Shown: positions 5,801 to 13,095, counted from the stretch's first letter. The stretch: 17,199 nt of DNA from Bacteroidota bacterium (GCA_023448955.1 JAEXJU010000056.1:1-17199); one strand, 5' to 3'. A program made the numbers and translations. Notes: generated from the letters alone by a model not told the origin.

Positions 5801-6001
5801 ATGATAAAGAATCCTAAATATATCGTTTTTGGCGTTATTACATTCATTATTATTTTCCTGATGAACTATTTAGGAAACGATGCGCCGGATAAGCTTTCTC
5901 GTGCTTTGCTTACGGCAGTGGCAGCAGTTGTAGGTCTTGGTCTGGGAATGTGGATCTATAGCAGAAGAGATAAAGACGATGAGCGCAATCACTTTGATTA
6001 A
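5801..6001 (+). CDS. small two-span inner membrane protein of unknown function
   Basis: A 66-residue protein with two hydrophobic segments, about 8-24 and 35-53. A short Gly-Asn-Asp-Ala-Pro-Asp-Lys linker joins them, and a highly charged tail (Arg-Arg-Asp-Lys-Asp-Asp-Glu-Arg) follows. The positive charges flanking the spans suggest both ends are in the cytoplasm with a short external loop. I do not recognise a family. Its reality is supported by its place three bases after the barrel gene and 18 bases before lpxH in the same orientation, and by the coherent membrane pattern. Confidence 0.7.
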   Translation: MIKNPKYIVFGVITFIIIFLMNYLGNDAPDKLSRALLTAVAAVVGLGLGMWIYSRRDKDDERNHFD

Positions 6002-6019
6002 TTTTTAAATTATTATTTT

Positions 6020-6784
6020 ATGCAGATCCATTTAAAATCTGATAAAAAAATATATTTTGCATCGGACCAGCATTTTGGTGTTCCGGATCTTGCCCAAAGC
6101 CGCAAACGCGAAGAACGTTTCATTCGCTGGCTGGAAATGATAAAAAAAGATGCTCAGGTACTGTTTCTTATGGGCGATCTTTTTGATTTCTGGCACGAGT
6201 GGAAATACGTCGTTCCCAAAGGTTACATCAGAGTTTTAGGCAAGATAGCAGAAATGAAAGATTCAGGAATTGATATTTATTTCTTTGTCGGTAACCACGA
6301 TCTTTGGATGAAGAATTATTTCGAAGAGGAACTGGGAATTCCTGTTTTTTTTGAGAAAAGATATTACGACATCAATGATAAAAAATTCCTTTTAGCACAC
6401 GGAGACGGACTCGGGCCGGGAGATAAAGGTTATAAAAGGATGAAAAAAGTTTTTACTAATCCATTGGCTCAGTGGGCTTTCAGATGGCTGCACCCAGATA
6501 TTGCTATGCGAATTGCAAATTATATGTCTCAGAAAAATAAACTGATTTCCGGTGTCGAAGATCAAAAATTTTTGGGTGAGGACAAAGAATTTCTGATTCA
6601 GTATTCTAAGGAAAAACTTAAAACAGAACAGATTGACTATTTCGTTTTTGGTCACCGTCATTTGCCTTTGATTTTTGAATTAGGGAATAATTCAAAATAT
6701 ATTAATCTGGGCGACTGGATTTCCTATTTTACTTATGGTGTTAATGATGGTGAAACTTTTGATATAAAAGCTTTTGAGAAATAA
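6020..6784 (+). CDS. lpxH: UDP-2,3-diacylglucosamine diphosphatase (LpxH)
   Basis: A 254-residue calcineurin-like metallophosphoesterase that hydrolyses UDP-2,3-diacylglucosamine to lipid X and UMP, an early committed step of lipid A synthesis at the cytoplasmic face of the inner membrane. All metal-binding motifs are present: Asp16-x-His18, Gly-Asp53-Leu-Phe-Asp, Gly-Asn92-His93-Asp94, His127-Gly-Asp, and Gly-His212-Arg-His214. The Gly-Asp-Leu-Phe-Asp-Phe-Trp and Gly-His-Arg-His-Leu-Pro contexts are typical of LpxH, and the length is within the range of Bacteroidota members. It is the last gene of the thioredoxin-barrel-small protein set. An LpxG-type or generic phosphoesterase is less likely given the LpxH-specific motif context. 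Confidence 0.88.
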   Translation: MQIHLKSDKKIYFASDQHFGVPDLAQSRKREERFIRWLEMIKKDAQVLFLMGDLFDFWHEWKYVVPKGYIRVLGKIAEMKDSGIDIYFFVGNHDLWMKNYFEEELGIPVFFEKRYYDINDKKFLLAHGDGLGPGDKGYKRMKKVFTNPLAQWAFRWLHPDIAMRIANYMSQKNKLISGVEDQKFLGEDKEFLIQYSKEKLKTEQIDYFVFGHRHLPLIFELGNNSKYINLGDWISYFTYGVNDGETFDIKAFEK

Positions 6785-6800
6785 GCGTAATTAATTTATC

Positions 6801-6878
6801 AAGCAACGAAGTTGCGATATGTTGGTAGGAAGAATTTATAATTTTTAAGAAAAGCGACGAAGTCGTGACATATTGGTA
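6801..6878 (+). repeat. two-copy direct repeat with hairpins upstream of the LuxE-like gene
   Basis: Copies at 6801-6827 and 6852-6878 (27 bases, 22 identical, all differences transitions) recur with a 51-base period. Each carries a 5-base stem with a GAA loop: GCAAC/GTTGC in the first and GCGAC/GTCGT in the second. The third stem pair changes from A-T to G-C between copies and the closing pair from G-C to G-T, so pairing is kept while sequence changes. Both copies end in TTGGTA, the second two bases before the ATG at 6881. Similar units are, as I recall, dispersed in flavobacterial genomes. Role unknown: possible selfish repeat, mRNA processing site or regulator of the downstream gene. Confidence 0.75.
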
Positions 6879-6880
6879 CA

Positions 6881-7864
6881 ATGAAGCAGAATATTTTTGA
6901 TATCAAAACCGAAGAAGATTTCAGAGCAGCCTGTCTGGAAACTTTTCATTATCAATATGAGAATGTGGAGGTTTACAGAAAATTTGTTGATTATCTGAAC
7001 ATTGATCCATCAACTATAAAACAAATCATTGATTTGCCTTTTTTACCGATTGAAATGTTCAAAAATCATTTGGTTTTAGATAAGAATTCCAAAGCGAATA
7101 ATTTCTTTCAAAGCTCAGGAACTACCCAGATGAACCGTTCCAAACATTATATTGCAGATTTTTCTTTGTATGAAGAAAGCATTTACAGGAGTTTTGAAGA
7201 GTTTATCGGAAAGCCGGAAGATTATATTTTCCTGGGATTATTGCCAAACTATTCTGAAAATCCGCATTCGTCTTTGATACATATGGTTGATTTTCTGATG
7301 AAGAAATCAGCTAAACCGGAAAATGGTTATTTTCTCTACAATCATCATGAATTATTTGAACTGCTTCAAACCTTACAGGATAAAAAATTAATTTTATTCG
7401 GTGTCTCTTTCGCATTGCTGGATTTTCTGGATTATTGCAACTCAAACTCAAAAACCCTCCAGCTCTCCAACGCTCTAACTGTTATAGAAACGGGAGGAAT
7501 GAAAGGTAGAAAAGAAGAAATGACCAAAGACGAATTGCTGAAAATTTTCAAAGGAGGTTTTGGAACAGAGAGAATTTATTCAGAATATTCTATGACGGAA
7601 CTTCTTTCGCAGGCTTATTCTTTAGGTGAAAATACCTATAAAAGCCCAAACTGGATGAAAATCCTTGTAAGAAATACTGAGGATCCTTTTTCTTACGTTG
7701 AAGATAACAGGACTGGCGCTATTAATATTATAGATCTCGCTAACCGTTATTCCTGCGCATTCATTGCAACACAGGATCTTGGTAAGTCTCACAACGGCAG
7801 TTTTCAGGTTTTGGGACGGATTGACCATTCCGATATCCGTGGATGCAGCTTGCTGGTTAGTTAG
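6881..7864 (+). CDS. LuxE-like acyl-protein synthetase / ANL-superfamily adenylating enzyme
   Basis: A 327-residue cytoplasmic protein of the LuxE (acyl-protein synthetase) family within the AMP-forming ANL superfamily; it lacks a full C-terminal subdomain, as LuxE proteins do. The phosphate-binding loop Ser-Ser-Gly-Thr-Thr is at 78-82, an adenine/aromatic motif Tyr-Ser-Glu-Tyr-Ser-Met-Thr-Glu-Leu-Leu-Ser-Gln-Ala-Tyr at 233-246, the Thr-Gln-Asp-Leu-Gly ribose motif at 297-301 and the Gly-Arg-Ile-Asp hinge at 312-315. A C-terminal Gly-Cys-Ser-Leu-Leu (321-325) places a cysteine where LuxE is acylated. In lux systems the enzyme activates fatty acid as acyl-AMP and passes it to the reductase LuxC. 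No luxC, luxD or luciferase pair is adjacent, so the acyl acceptor is unknown. It follows lpxH after a repeat-filled gap. Confidence 0.82.
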   Translation: MKQNIFDIKTEEDFRAACLETFHYQYENVEVYRKFVDYLNIDPSTIKQIIDLPFLPIEMFKNHLVLDKNSKANNFFQSSGTTQMNRSKHYIADFSLYEESIYRSFEEFIGKPEDYIFLGLLPNYSENPHSSLIHMVDFLMKKSAKPENGYFLYNHHELFELLQTLQDKKLILFGVSFALLDFLDYCNSNSKTLQLSNALTVIETGGMKGRKEEMTKDELLKIFKGGFGTERIYSEYSMTELLSQAYSLGENTYKSPNWMKILVRNTEDPFSYVEDNRTGAINIIDLANRYSCAFIATQDLGKSHNGSFQVLGRIDHSDIRGCSLLVS

Positions 7865-7922
7865 TCCAGTATTAAAATAAAAAACACAACTGATTTTATT
7901 TTCTAATTCTAATAATGGTTTG

Positions 7923-8516
7923 ATGAAGTATTTATCATTGATATTGGTATTGTGTTTTTCGTATTTTAAATCTCAGAAATGTTATGACCTGAGTGCTGTC
8001 CTAAAAGTTGAACCGACAGAACTTTATAAGCCGCATCTGCTTGCTGCCCAGAATTTCGGAGTTAATATTCTGGAAAATACCAAAACAGTAGATCGATATA
8101 TTGCTAAAGCCAAATTGGTAAAGGTGAAAGTAAAATCAAGAGGATACAGGTTGCAAACTTTAGAATACAGCCGTCCTTATCTTGCCAGAAAAGCCAGAAC
8201 TGCGCTTGAGAAAATGGCGAGTAAATTCGCAACGGAAACCAAAAGTTTTTTTGTAGTTTCTTCCGTAACAAGAACCCTGGAAGACCAATGCAGATTAAGA
8301 AAAGTCAATACCAATGCATCTCTTGGGATCAGTTCGCATAACTATGGCGCAGCTTTCGATATTTCTTATGTTCGTTTTGATCATAAACTAAAAGTCAATA
8401 CCAAGCTTGAAAAAGAATTGGAAAAAGTTCTGGAAGAATATAAAAACTTGGGGAAGATTTTCTACATTAAAGAGAAGCAGCAGAGTTGTTATCACGTGAC
8501 TGTTCGTAATTTTTAA
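7923..8516 (+). CDS. DUF5715-like exported protein with M15 (VanY/D,D-peptidase) metal motif
   Basis: A 197-residue protein with a signal peptide (hydrophobic residues about 4-14, cleavage near Lys-Ser-Gln at 16-18). I start it at the ATG at 7923, since the in-frame TTG three bases earlier is a poorer start. The core Ser-Ser-Val-Thr-Arg-Thr (113-118) is followed by Ser-Ser-His-Asn-Tyr-Gly-Ala-Ala-Phe-Asp-Ile-Ser at 137-148, and a C-terminal Tyr-His at 190-191. This is the Ser-x-His-x-x-Gly-x-Ala-x-Asp ... His zinc arrangement of M15 peptidases, with ligands His139, Asp146 and His191. It would act in the periplasm, probably on peptidoglycan stem peptides. Whether it is catalytic is not proven, because the acidic residue expected just before the last His is replaced by Gln-Ser-Cys. 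Confidence 0.75.
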   Translation: MKYLSLILVLCFSYFKSQKCYDLSAVLKVEPTELYKPHLLAAQNFGVNILENTKTVDRYIAKAKLVKVKVKSRGYRLQTLEYSRPYLARKARTALEKMASKFATETKSFFVVSSVTRTLEDQCRLRKVNTNASLGISSHNYGAAFDISYVRFDHKLKVNTKLEKELEKVLEEYKNLGKIFYIKEKQQSCYHVTVRNF

Positions 8517-8527
8517 ATCTAAACTTG

Positions 8528-9073
8528 ATGCTGAAAATAGAGGAACTAGTCCACAATTATATCAATACAAATTGTGATTTTGACAAAGAAATCGTGCTGA
8601 CCAATTTTTTCCATTCCGATTGGGAAGCAGATATCTTATCGATTGATAATTCAGGTTTCAGTCATGAGATTGAAATTAAATTATCCAAATCCGATTTTAA
8701 AAATGATTTCAAAAAATTCTATACCAATCAAAAATCAGGAGAAAAATTTCTGAAACACGACAAAATAGGCTGTGGCGATTATATCTGTAATGCTTTCAGT
8801 TTTCTGTTGCCAATGGGAATGATTGACCATAAGGATATTCCGGAACATTGTGGTATTATTGAGTTTTATCACGATGAGGATAATTGGGAGACTCAATTTT
8901 ACAACATCCGTAGTCCAAAAATAATTCATCAGGATTCCTATTGGAATCTTTGTGACAAAGATTATTTTCTCAGAAACCTTGCGAGAAATCTTCTTTTCAA
9001 AAAATTTGAACTTAAAGGAAAAAAGGAAGAACTGATTTTTAAAAATTACTTCGAGATCAGAAATAAAAAATAA
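8528..9073 (+). CDS. predicted PD-(D/E)XK-fold nuclease-like protein of unknown role
   Basis: A 181-residue cytoplasmic protein starting at the ATG at 8528, with a TTG three bases upstream as an alternative. It follows the DUF5715-like gene after 11 bases. Residues 29-60 contain His-Ser-Asp-Trp-Glu-Ala-Asp35-Ile-Leu, then Glu47-Ile-Glu49-Ile-Lys51-Leu-Ser-Lys-Ser-Asp-Phe. That gives the Asp ... Glu-x-Lys spacing of a PD-(D/E)XK nuclease core, as in MmcB-like and phage or restriction-related families. The remainder has several Cys and His (Cys82, Cys87, His107, Cys108) and a conserved-looking Tyr-Phe-Leu-Arg-Asn-Leu-Ala segment. I cannot name the family or a DNA target. The shared strand and short gap suggest an operon with the preceding gene, without an obvious functional link. 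Confidence 0.6.
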   Translation: MLKIEELVHNYINTNCDFDKEIVLTNFFHSDWEADILSIDNSGFSHEIEIKLSKSDFKNDFKKFYTNQKSGEKFLKHDKIGCGDYICNAFSFLLPMGMIDHKDIPEHCGIIEFYHDEDNWETQFYNIRSPKIIHQDSYWNLCDKDYFLRNLARNLLFKKFELKGKKEELIFKNYFEIRNKK

Positions 9074-9106
9074 ATCCTGCCAAAGTTATGACAGGATTTA
9101 CTTTTT
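9071..9106. terminator. bidirectional rho-independent terminator
   Basis: A 9-base perfect stem, TAAATCCTG at 9071-9079 with CAGGATTTA at 9092-9100, has a 12-base loop. A T-run follows on the plus strand (9102-9106), and on the minus strand an even better T-rich tract lies within 9062-9073. It ends the nuclease-like gene, whose stop codon is in the stem, and the convergent aquaporin gene. Confidence 0.85.
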
Positions 9107-9120
9107 CAATTCTTTATTTG

Positions 9121-9834
9121 CTATGCTTGTTCTGGCTTTTCTATCATTAGGTTATATACAAAAGCTGCAAAAACCCCGCCCAAAACAGGAGCAACAATAA
9201 ATAACCACAGCTGAGAAAGCGCTTCACCACCTGCAAAAATTGCCGGACCAATACTTCTCGCCGGGTTCACGGAAACTCCGGTGATTTTAATCCCTACAAT
9301 GTGAATCAGAACTAAAGAAAGTCCAATGGCTAAACCAGCAAATCCGCCGTGGATATTTTTTGTAGATGTAGATCCCAGGATTACCATCAGAAATATAAAC
9401 GTAAATACAAATTCAGCAATTACCGCAGCCAGAGTAGTATATTCGTCAAGATAACCTTTTCCCCAACCGTTAGATCCTAAAGCCCAAGGTCCCATTTCTG
9501 CGCCGGGATGATTGGTAAAAATAACATAGAGAATACCAGCTCCAACGATAGCACCAATAATCTGAGCTACAACATAATAAAGTGCTTCTGAAAGTTTCAT
9601 TCTGCCAGCAGCAACCATTGCCAGGGAAATTGCAGGATTAATATGACAGCCGGAGATATGCCCTATTGCATAAGCCATCGCTACCACACTGAGTCCGAAA
9701 GCGAAAGAAATTCCCAAAAGACCGACACCCGTAGTGCCATCTGCGCCTGCAATTACTGCACTGCCGCAACCCATTAATACGAGAACCATTGTACCGATCA
9801 TTTCGGCAACAAATTTTGAAGTAGTTGATACCAT
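9121..9834 (-). CDS. aquaporin (MIP family, AqpZ-like)
   Basis: A 237-residue inner membrane channel with six spans and two re-entrant loops. The NPA motifs are His-Ile-Asn66-Pro-Ala and Val-Asn190-Pro-Ala-Arg193. The aromatic/arginine filter, aligned to AqpZ, reads Phe46, His178, Val187 and Arg193. The bulky aromatic and His favour a water-selective channel, while Val replaces the Thr/Cys usual at the third position. The Leu-Ile-His-Ile-Val stretch and the long Gly-Ser-Asn-Gly-Trp-Gly loop (120-125) are AqpZ-like. It mediates osmotic water flux. It is transcribed alone, convergent to the nuclease-like gene with a shared terminator and divergent from the flavin monooxygenase gene. Glycerol transport is unlikely with this filter. 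Confidence 0.93.
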   Translation of the reverse strand: MVSTTSKFVAEMIGTMVLVLMGCGSAVIAGADGTTGVGLLGISFAFGLSVVAMAYAIGHISGCHINPAISLAMVAAGRMKLSEALYYVVAQIIGAIVGAGILYVIFTNHPGAEMGPWALGSNGWGKGYLDEYTTLAAVIAEFVFTFIFLMVILGSTSTKNIHGGFAGLAIGLSLVLIHIVGIKITGVSVNPARSIGPAIFAGGEALSQLWLFIVAPVLGGVFAAFVYNLMIEKPEQA

Positions 9835-9864
9835 TTGTTTATTGTTTTTAATTATTTGTTATGA

Positions 9865-9872
9865 CAAATCTA
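9865..9872 (-). promoter_or_regulatory. candidate -7 box for the aquaporin gene
   Basis: The minus strand reads TAGATTTG, a full match to TAnnTTTG, 30 bases upstream of the aquaporin ATG. No convincing -33 element lies at the expected distance. Confidence 0.4.
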
Positions 9873-10000
9873 ATGAAATTTTCATTTGATTGATAAAAAT
9901 TCAATATATAAAAGTTAGAGTGACAAAATTTCCAATTATTTTTACATTTCTGATAATGGTTTGTTTTTTGACTTAAACAATCGTATAAATTTTTTGAATT

Positions 10001-10993
10001 ATGGCTTTGAAATATTCAATACTGGATTTGGCAACTATTGTCAAAGGAGACGATATTCATGCAACTTTTAATAAATCTGTAAGGTCGGCACAGCTCGCCG
10101 AAAAACTGGGTTACACCAGATACTGGTTCTCAGAACATCACAATTTCCCTAATGTTGCCAGTGCTGCAACTTCCATTTTAATAGGTCACATTGCTTCGCA
10201 AACTACCACTTTAAGAGTCGGCTCAGGAGGAATTATGCTGCCTAATCATTCCACACTATCTGTTGCTGAGCAGTTTGGAACCCTGGACGGATTGTATCCC
10301 GGCAGAATTGATATGGGATTAGGTAGAGCGCCAGGAACTGATATGCTCACGGCGACTGCTTTAAGAGGTAATAACTTTAATCCGAACTATAATTTCGAAT
10401 TTCACATTAGTGAACTTCAGAAATTTCTGTCGAGAGAAAATTCAGAATCTAAAGTGAGAGCTATTCCAGGTGAAGGTGCAGATGTTCCGATTTATATCTT
10501 GGGAAGTTCTACAGATTCTGCTTTTTTAGCGGCCAAGCTAGGTTTACCTTATGCTTTTGCAGCGCATTTTGCGCCATCACAGCTGGAAGTAGCATTAGAA
10601 ATTTACAGAGAACATTTTCAGCCATCCGAGTTTTTGGATGAGCCTTATGTTTTGGTTTGTATCAATATCATTGCTGGCGACACCGTAGACGAGGCGCATT
10701 ATCTTTCCACATCACACTTCCAAGCATTTGTCAATATTCTCACAGACCAGAGACAGCCGCTTCTACCGCCGGACGAAACACAGTTGGGAGATATTTCTGA
10801 TGAAGTTGCTATTCATCTGAACAGGATGGCTGCGAAGACATTTGTGGGAGACAGAGTAACTTTGACGGAAAAATTAGGTCAATTTGTTAAGGATTACCAA
10901 CCTGACGAAGTTATCGTTTCGGGAAATATTTATGATTTCGAGAAGAAACAAAGATCTTATGAGATTGCTTCGGAAGTCTTAAAGAAGTTGTAA
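10001..10993 (+). CDS. LLM-class flavin-dependent oxidoreductase (luciferase-like monooxygenase, YhbW-like)
   Basis: A 330-residue cytoplasmic TIM-barrel protein of the bacterial luciferase superfamily, in the group 1 luciferase-family oxidoreductase clade by its motifs. The Trp-Phe-Ser-Glu-His-His motif is at 42-47, [10 protein letters not shown] at 74-83, and [12 protein letters not shown] at 101-112. These enzymes use reduced FMN supplied by a partner reductase, or F420 in other lineages, to oxygenate a substrate that is usually unknown. The gene stands alone between a divergent aquaporin gene and a convergent hydrolase gene. No flavin reductase is next to it. The length fits the clade, and light production is not expected from a single subunit. 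Confidence 0.9.
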   Translation: MALKYSILDLATIVKGDDIHATFNKSVRSAQLAEKLGYTRYWFSEHHNFPNVASAATSILIGHIASQTTTLRVGSGGIMLPNHSTLSVAEQFGTLDGLYPGRIDMGLGRAPGTDMLTATALRGNNFNPNYNFEFHISELQKFLSRENSESKVRAIPGEGADVPIYILGSSTDSAFLAAKLGLPYAFAAHFAPSQLEVALEIYREHFQPSEFLDEPYVLVCINIIAGDTVDEAHYLSTSHFQAFVNILTDQRQPLLPPDETQLGDISDEVAIHLNRMAAKTFVGDRVTLTEKLGQFVKDYQPDEVIVSGNIYDFEKKQRSYEIASEVLKKL

Positions 10994-11158
10994 TATTTGA
11001 GAAGCTATTCCGCCCTTAGTTTATCCTGAGCTTGACGAAGGGTTTCCCGCTTTTTCTGTTATTGCGAATGAAGAGAAGCAATCTTAAGAACTTTTTTACT
11101 ATCTCAATTACATAAAAAGAGTTTTACTCAGGTCGGACCGCGAAATTATAATCGTTAT
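10994..11158. repeat. intergenic region with degenerate dispersed repeats
   Basis: No gene is seen. The stretch looks like a mosaic of repeat fragments. A CCTGAGCTTGACGAAGG word is at 11025-11041, close to a repeat word widespread between bacterial genes. ATTGCGAATGAAGAGAAGC lies at 11061-11079, resembling another Bacteroidota intergenic word. A degraded copy at 11102-11142 is related to the repeat at 3741-3800. Assignment to known repeats is from memory and approximate. Confidence 0.5.
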
Positions 11159-11196
11159 AAAATAAAAGCACAAACCTTGGTTTGTGCTTTTATTTT
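11159..11196. terminator. strong bidirectional rho-independent terminator
   Basis: A perfect 18-base inverted repeat, 11159-11176 with 11179-11196, has the core GCACAAACC/GGTTTGTGC and A/T-rich outer arms that serve as T-tracts in both directions. It abuts the stop codon of the CocE-type hydrolase gene and also closes transcription from the flavin monooxygenase gene. Confidence 0.92.
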
Positions 11197-13050
11197 TTAT
11201 TTCAGAACATCAAATTCTATTGAACTGCCGCTTGAAACTTTGATTTCCGCCTTTTGATAATCATCTTTAGTCGCCATATAAGGATTATCTAGAAATTTTT
11301 GCGGATTAATTGCCATCAATGGAAACCAGGTACTTTGAACCTGAACCTGAATTCTGTGTCCTTTTTTAAAAGTGTGAAGAACATCCTGTAGTTTTACACT
11401 CACTGTTGCACCTTGGTTAGGTATCAGTGGCTCAGGTTTTTCAAAACTATTTCTGAATCTTGCCGGCATAATCTCGCTTCTAACCATCTGATGATAATTG
11501 GCATACACTACGCCTGGCTTATCAGGATTTGCTTTTTCATCAGCTGGATAGATATCAATTAGTTTTACAATAAAATCAAGATCTGTAGCAGAGGTTACGA
11601 TATTTAATTTGGTAATGATTTCTCCGGCCAGCGTTACATCATTTTCCAGAAGATCTGTTGTGAAAGTTAAAACATCTGGCCTATATGCCGCAAATCTCTG
11701 GTCTTCACTCATATAATTTCTTGGCGTAAAGCCATTCATATCCTTGTAATTTTCACTGCTTAGCACCGGTTTTTCAGGGTCGGAAAAATAGATGGAAACT
11801 CGCTTAGGATTATCACCATTTTTAGATAATATGCCTGTAGAATTGAGAAAATAATTTTGCTTTTCAGTTGCTTTAGGAGGCCAGTTATCAAATGTTTTCC
11901 ATTCTTTTTTACCGGTATCAAACATATAAGCTTCCGGCAGTTTAGCTGCTGTTTTAGAATCTTCTTTCAGATAATGATGAAAGAACGGTTGCTCAATATT
12001 TTTCTGGTAGAATGTTGCAATGCTGTCTCCGAAATAGATATCATTATGAAAATGTTTTCCGCTGTCATAGTTCCATCCGCCATGAGAAAAAGGACCCATT
12101 ACAATGGTGTTTTTGGCTTTCGGATTATTTTTTTCGATAGTTTTATAAATGTTGAGCGGGCCAGCCAGATCCTCCGCATCAAACCAACCGCCTACAGTCA
12201 TCACTGCGTGATTGATATTTCTAAGGTGAGGCAACAGATTCCTTTTCTGCCAGAACTCATCATAATTAGGATGATTTACCACTTCCTGCATAAAGAAGTT
12301 GTCTTTATAATATTTGTCCACACCATCTTTCAGCGTTCCCATATTTTTGTAGAAAAGATAACCGTCGTCAGAAGTCGGTATTATCATATTATCTGCAAAC
12401 CAGGATTCTTTTTCCGGCTTGGTTTTTTGCACGCCAAAGACAGGAAACGTTTTAAAATAACCCATCAAAAATGCACCATTATGATGGAAATCATCGAACC
12501 AAAAATCGGAAATTGGTGCTTGCGGAGAAGAAGCAACCAATGCCGGATGATTGGCCAAAGTTCCTACAGCAGTATAAAATCCGGGATAAGAAGTACCATA
12601 TTGACCAACTTTACCATTGTTATTCTGAACATTTCTTACCAACCAATCCACGGTGTCATAAGTATCGGTACTTTCGTCCACATCTTTTTTGGTTTTGTGA
12701 TCTACTTGCGGTGTCATATTCGTAAAAGTTCCTTCACTCATGTAACGTCCGCGTACATCCTGGAAAACGAATATGTACTTTTCTTTTTCAATGAATTTGT
12801 TGGGACTTAGTTTTTTTCTGAAGTTGTTCTCTCCATAAGGTGCAATGCTGTAACAAGTTCTGTTCATGATGAACGGATATTTGTTTCCCTTGGAAATATC
12901 CTTTGGAGTATAGATAATGGTGAACAATTTAGTTCCGTCTCGCATCGGGATATAAACTTCTTTTTTTGTATAATTATCCTCAACCGGATTATTTTGTGCC
13001 GCGCTTAGATTAATAATGGTAATAGTGATTAGTATCAGGACTTTCTTCAT
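11197..13050 (-). CDS. exported CocE/NonD-family serine hydrolase (S15-type; alpha-amino acid ester hydrolase/acylase-like)
   Basis: A 617-residue alpha/beta hydrolase with a signal peptide (cleavage near Ser-Ala-Ala-Gln at 16-19), so it acts in the periplasm or at the surface. The S15/CocE catalytic triad is visible: Ser154 in Gly-Thr-Ser-Tyr-Pro-Gly, Asp291 in Gly-Gly-Trp-Phe-Asp, and His323 in Gly-Pro-Phe-Ser-His-Gly-Gly-Trp. The C-terminal jelly-roll domain (about 430-617) ends in a Gly-His-Arg-Ile-Gln-Val-Gln-Val strand typical of the family. Related enzymes hydrolyse alpha-amino acid esters, beta-lactam side chains, cocaine or X-Pro peptides; the substrate here cannot be chosen from sequence. 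It lies 45 bases downstream of a lipoprotein esterase gene on the same strand, likely co-transcribed. Confidence 0.9.
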   Translation of the reverse strand: MKKVLILITITIINLSAAQNNPVEDNYTKKEVYIPMRDGTKLFTIIYTPKDISKGNKYPFIMNRTCYSIAPYGENNFRKKLSPNKFIEKEKYIFVFQDVRGRYMSEGTFTNMTPQVDHKTKKDVDESTDTYDTVDWLVRNVQNNNGKVGQYGTSYPGFYTAVGTLANHPALVASSPQAPISDFWFDDFHHNGAFLMGYFKTFPVFGVQKTKPEKESWFADNMIIPTSDDGYLFYKNMGTLKDGVDKYYKDNFFMQEVVNHPNYDEFWQKRNLLPHLRNINHAVMTVGGWFDAEDLAGPLNIYKTIEKNNPKAKNTIVMGPFSHGGWNYDSGKHFHNDIYFGDSIATFYQKNIEQPFFHHYLKEDSKTAAKLPEAYMFDTGKKEWKTFDNWPPKATEKQNYFLNSTGILSKNGDNPKRVSIYFSDPEKPVLSSENYKDMNGFTPRNYMSEDQRFAAYRPDVLTFTTDLLENDVTLAGEIITKLNIVTSATDLDFIVKLIDIYPADEKANPDKPGVVYANYHQMVRSEIMPARFRNSFEKPEPLIPNQGATVSVKLQDVLHTFKKGHRIQVQVQSTWFPLMAINPQKFLDNPYMATKDDYQKAEIKVSSGSSIEFDVLK

Positions 13051-13095
13051 TATATAATATTTAAAAGATGTTGAATTGAAATATATGGATTAAAT

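Noticed and set aside
7874..7902. A terminator after the LuxE-like gene (AAAATAAAA paired with TTTTATTTT).
   Set aside because: The stem has only A-T pairs and an 11-base loop, which is expected often by chance in this AT-rich spacer.
7920..7925. TTG start codons one triplet upstream of the ATG for the genes at 7923 and 8528.
   Set aside because: ATG is immediately adjacent in frame and gives the same protein without one residue; nothing favours TTG.
6881..10993. A bioluminescence (lux) locus, since a LuxE-like and a luciferase-like protein occur about 2 kb apart.
   Set aside because: They are separated by unrelated genes and a terminator, luxC and luxD are absent, and the luciferase-like protein is of the common single-subunit YhbW-like clade.
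11857..12810. A 317-codon open frame on the plus strand.
   Set aside because: It is wholly antisense to the CocE-type hydrolase, whose catalytic motifs are all intact. Its predicted protein has a shadow-like composition rich in Phe, Ile, His and Arg, with no recognisable domain.
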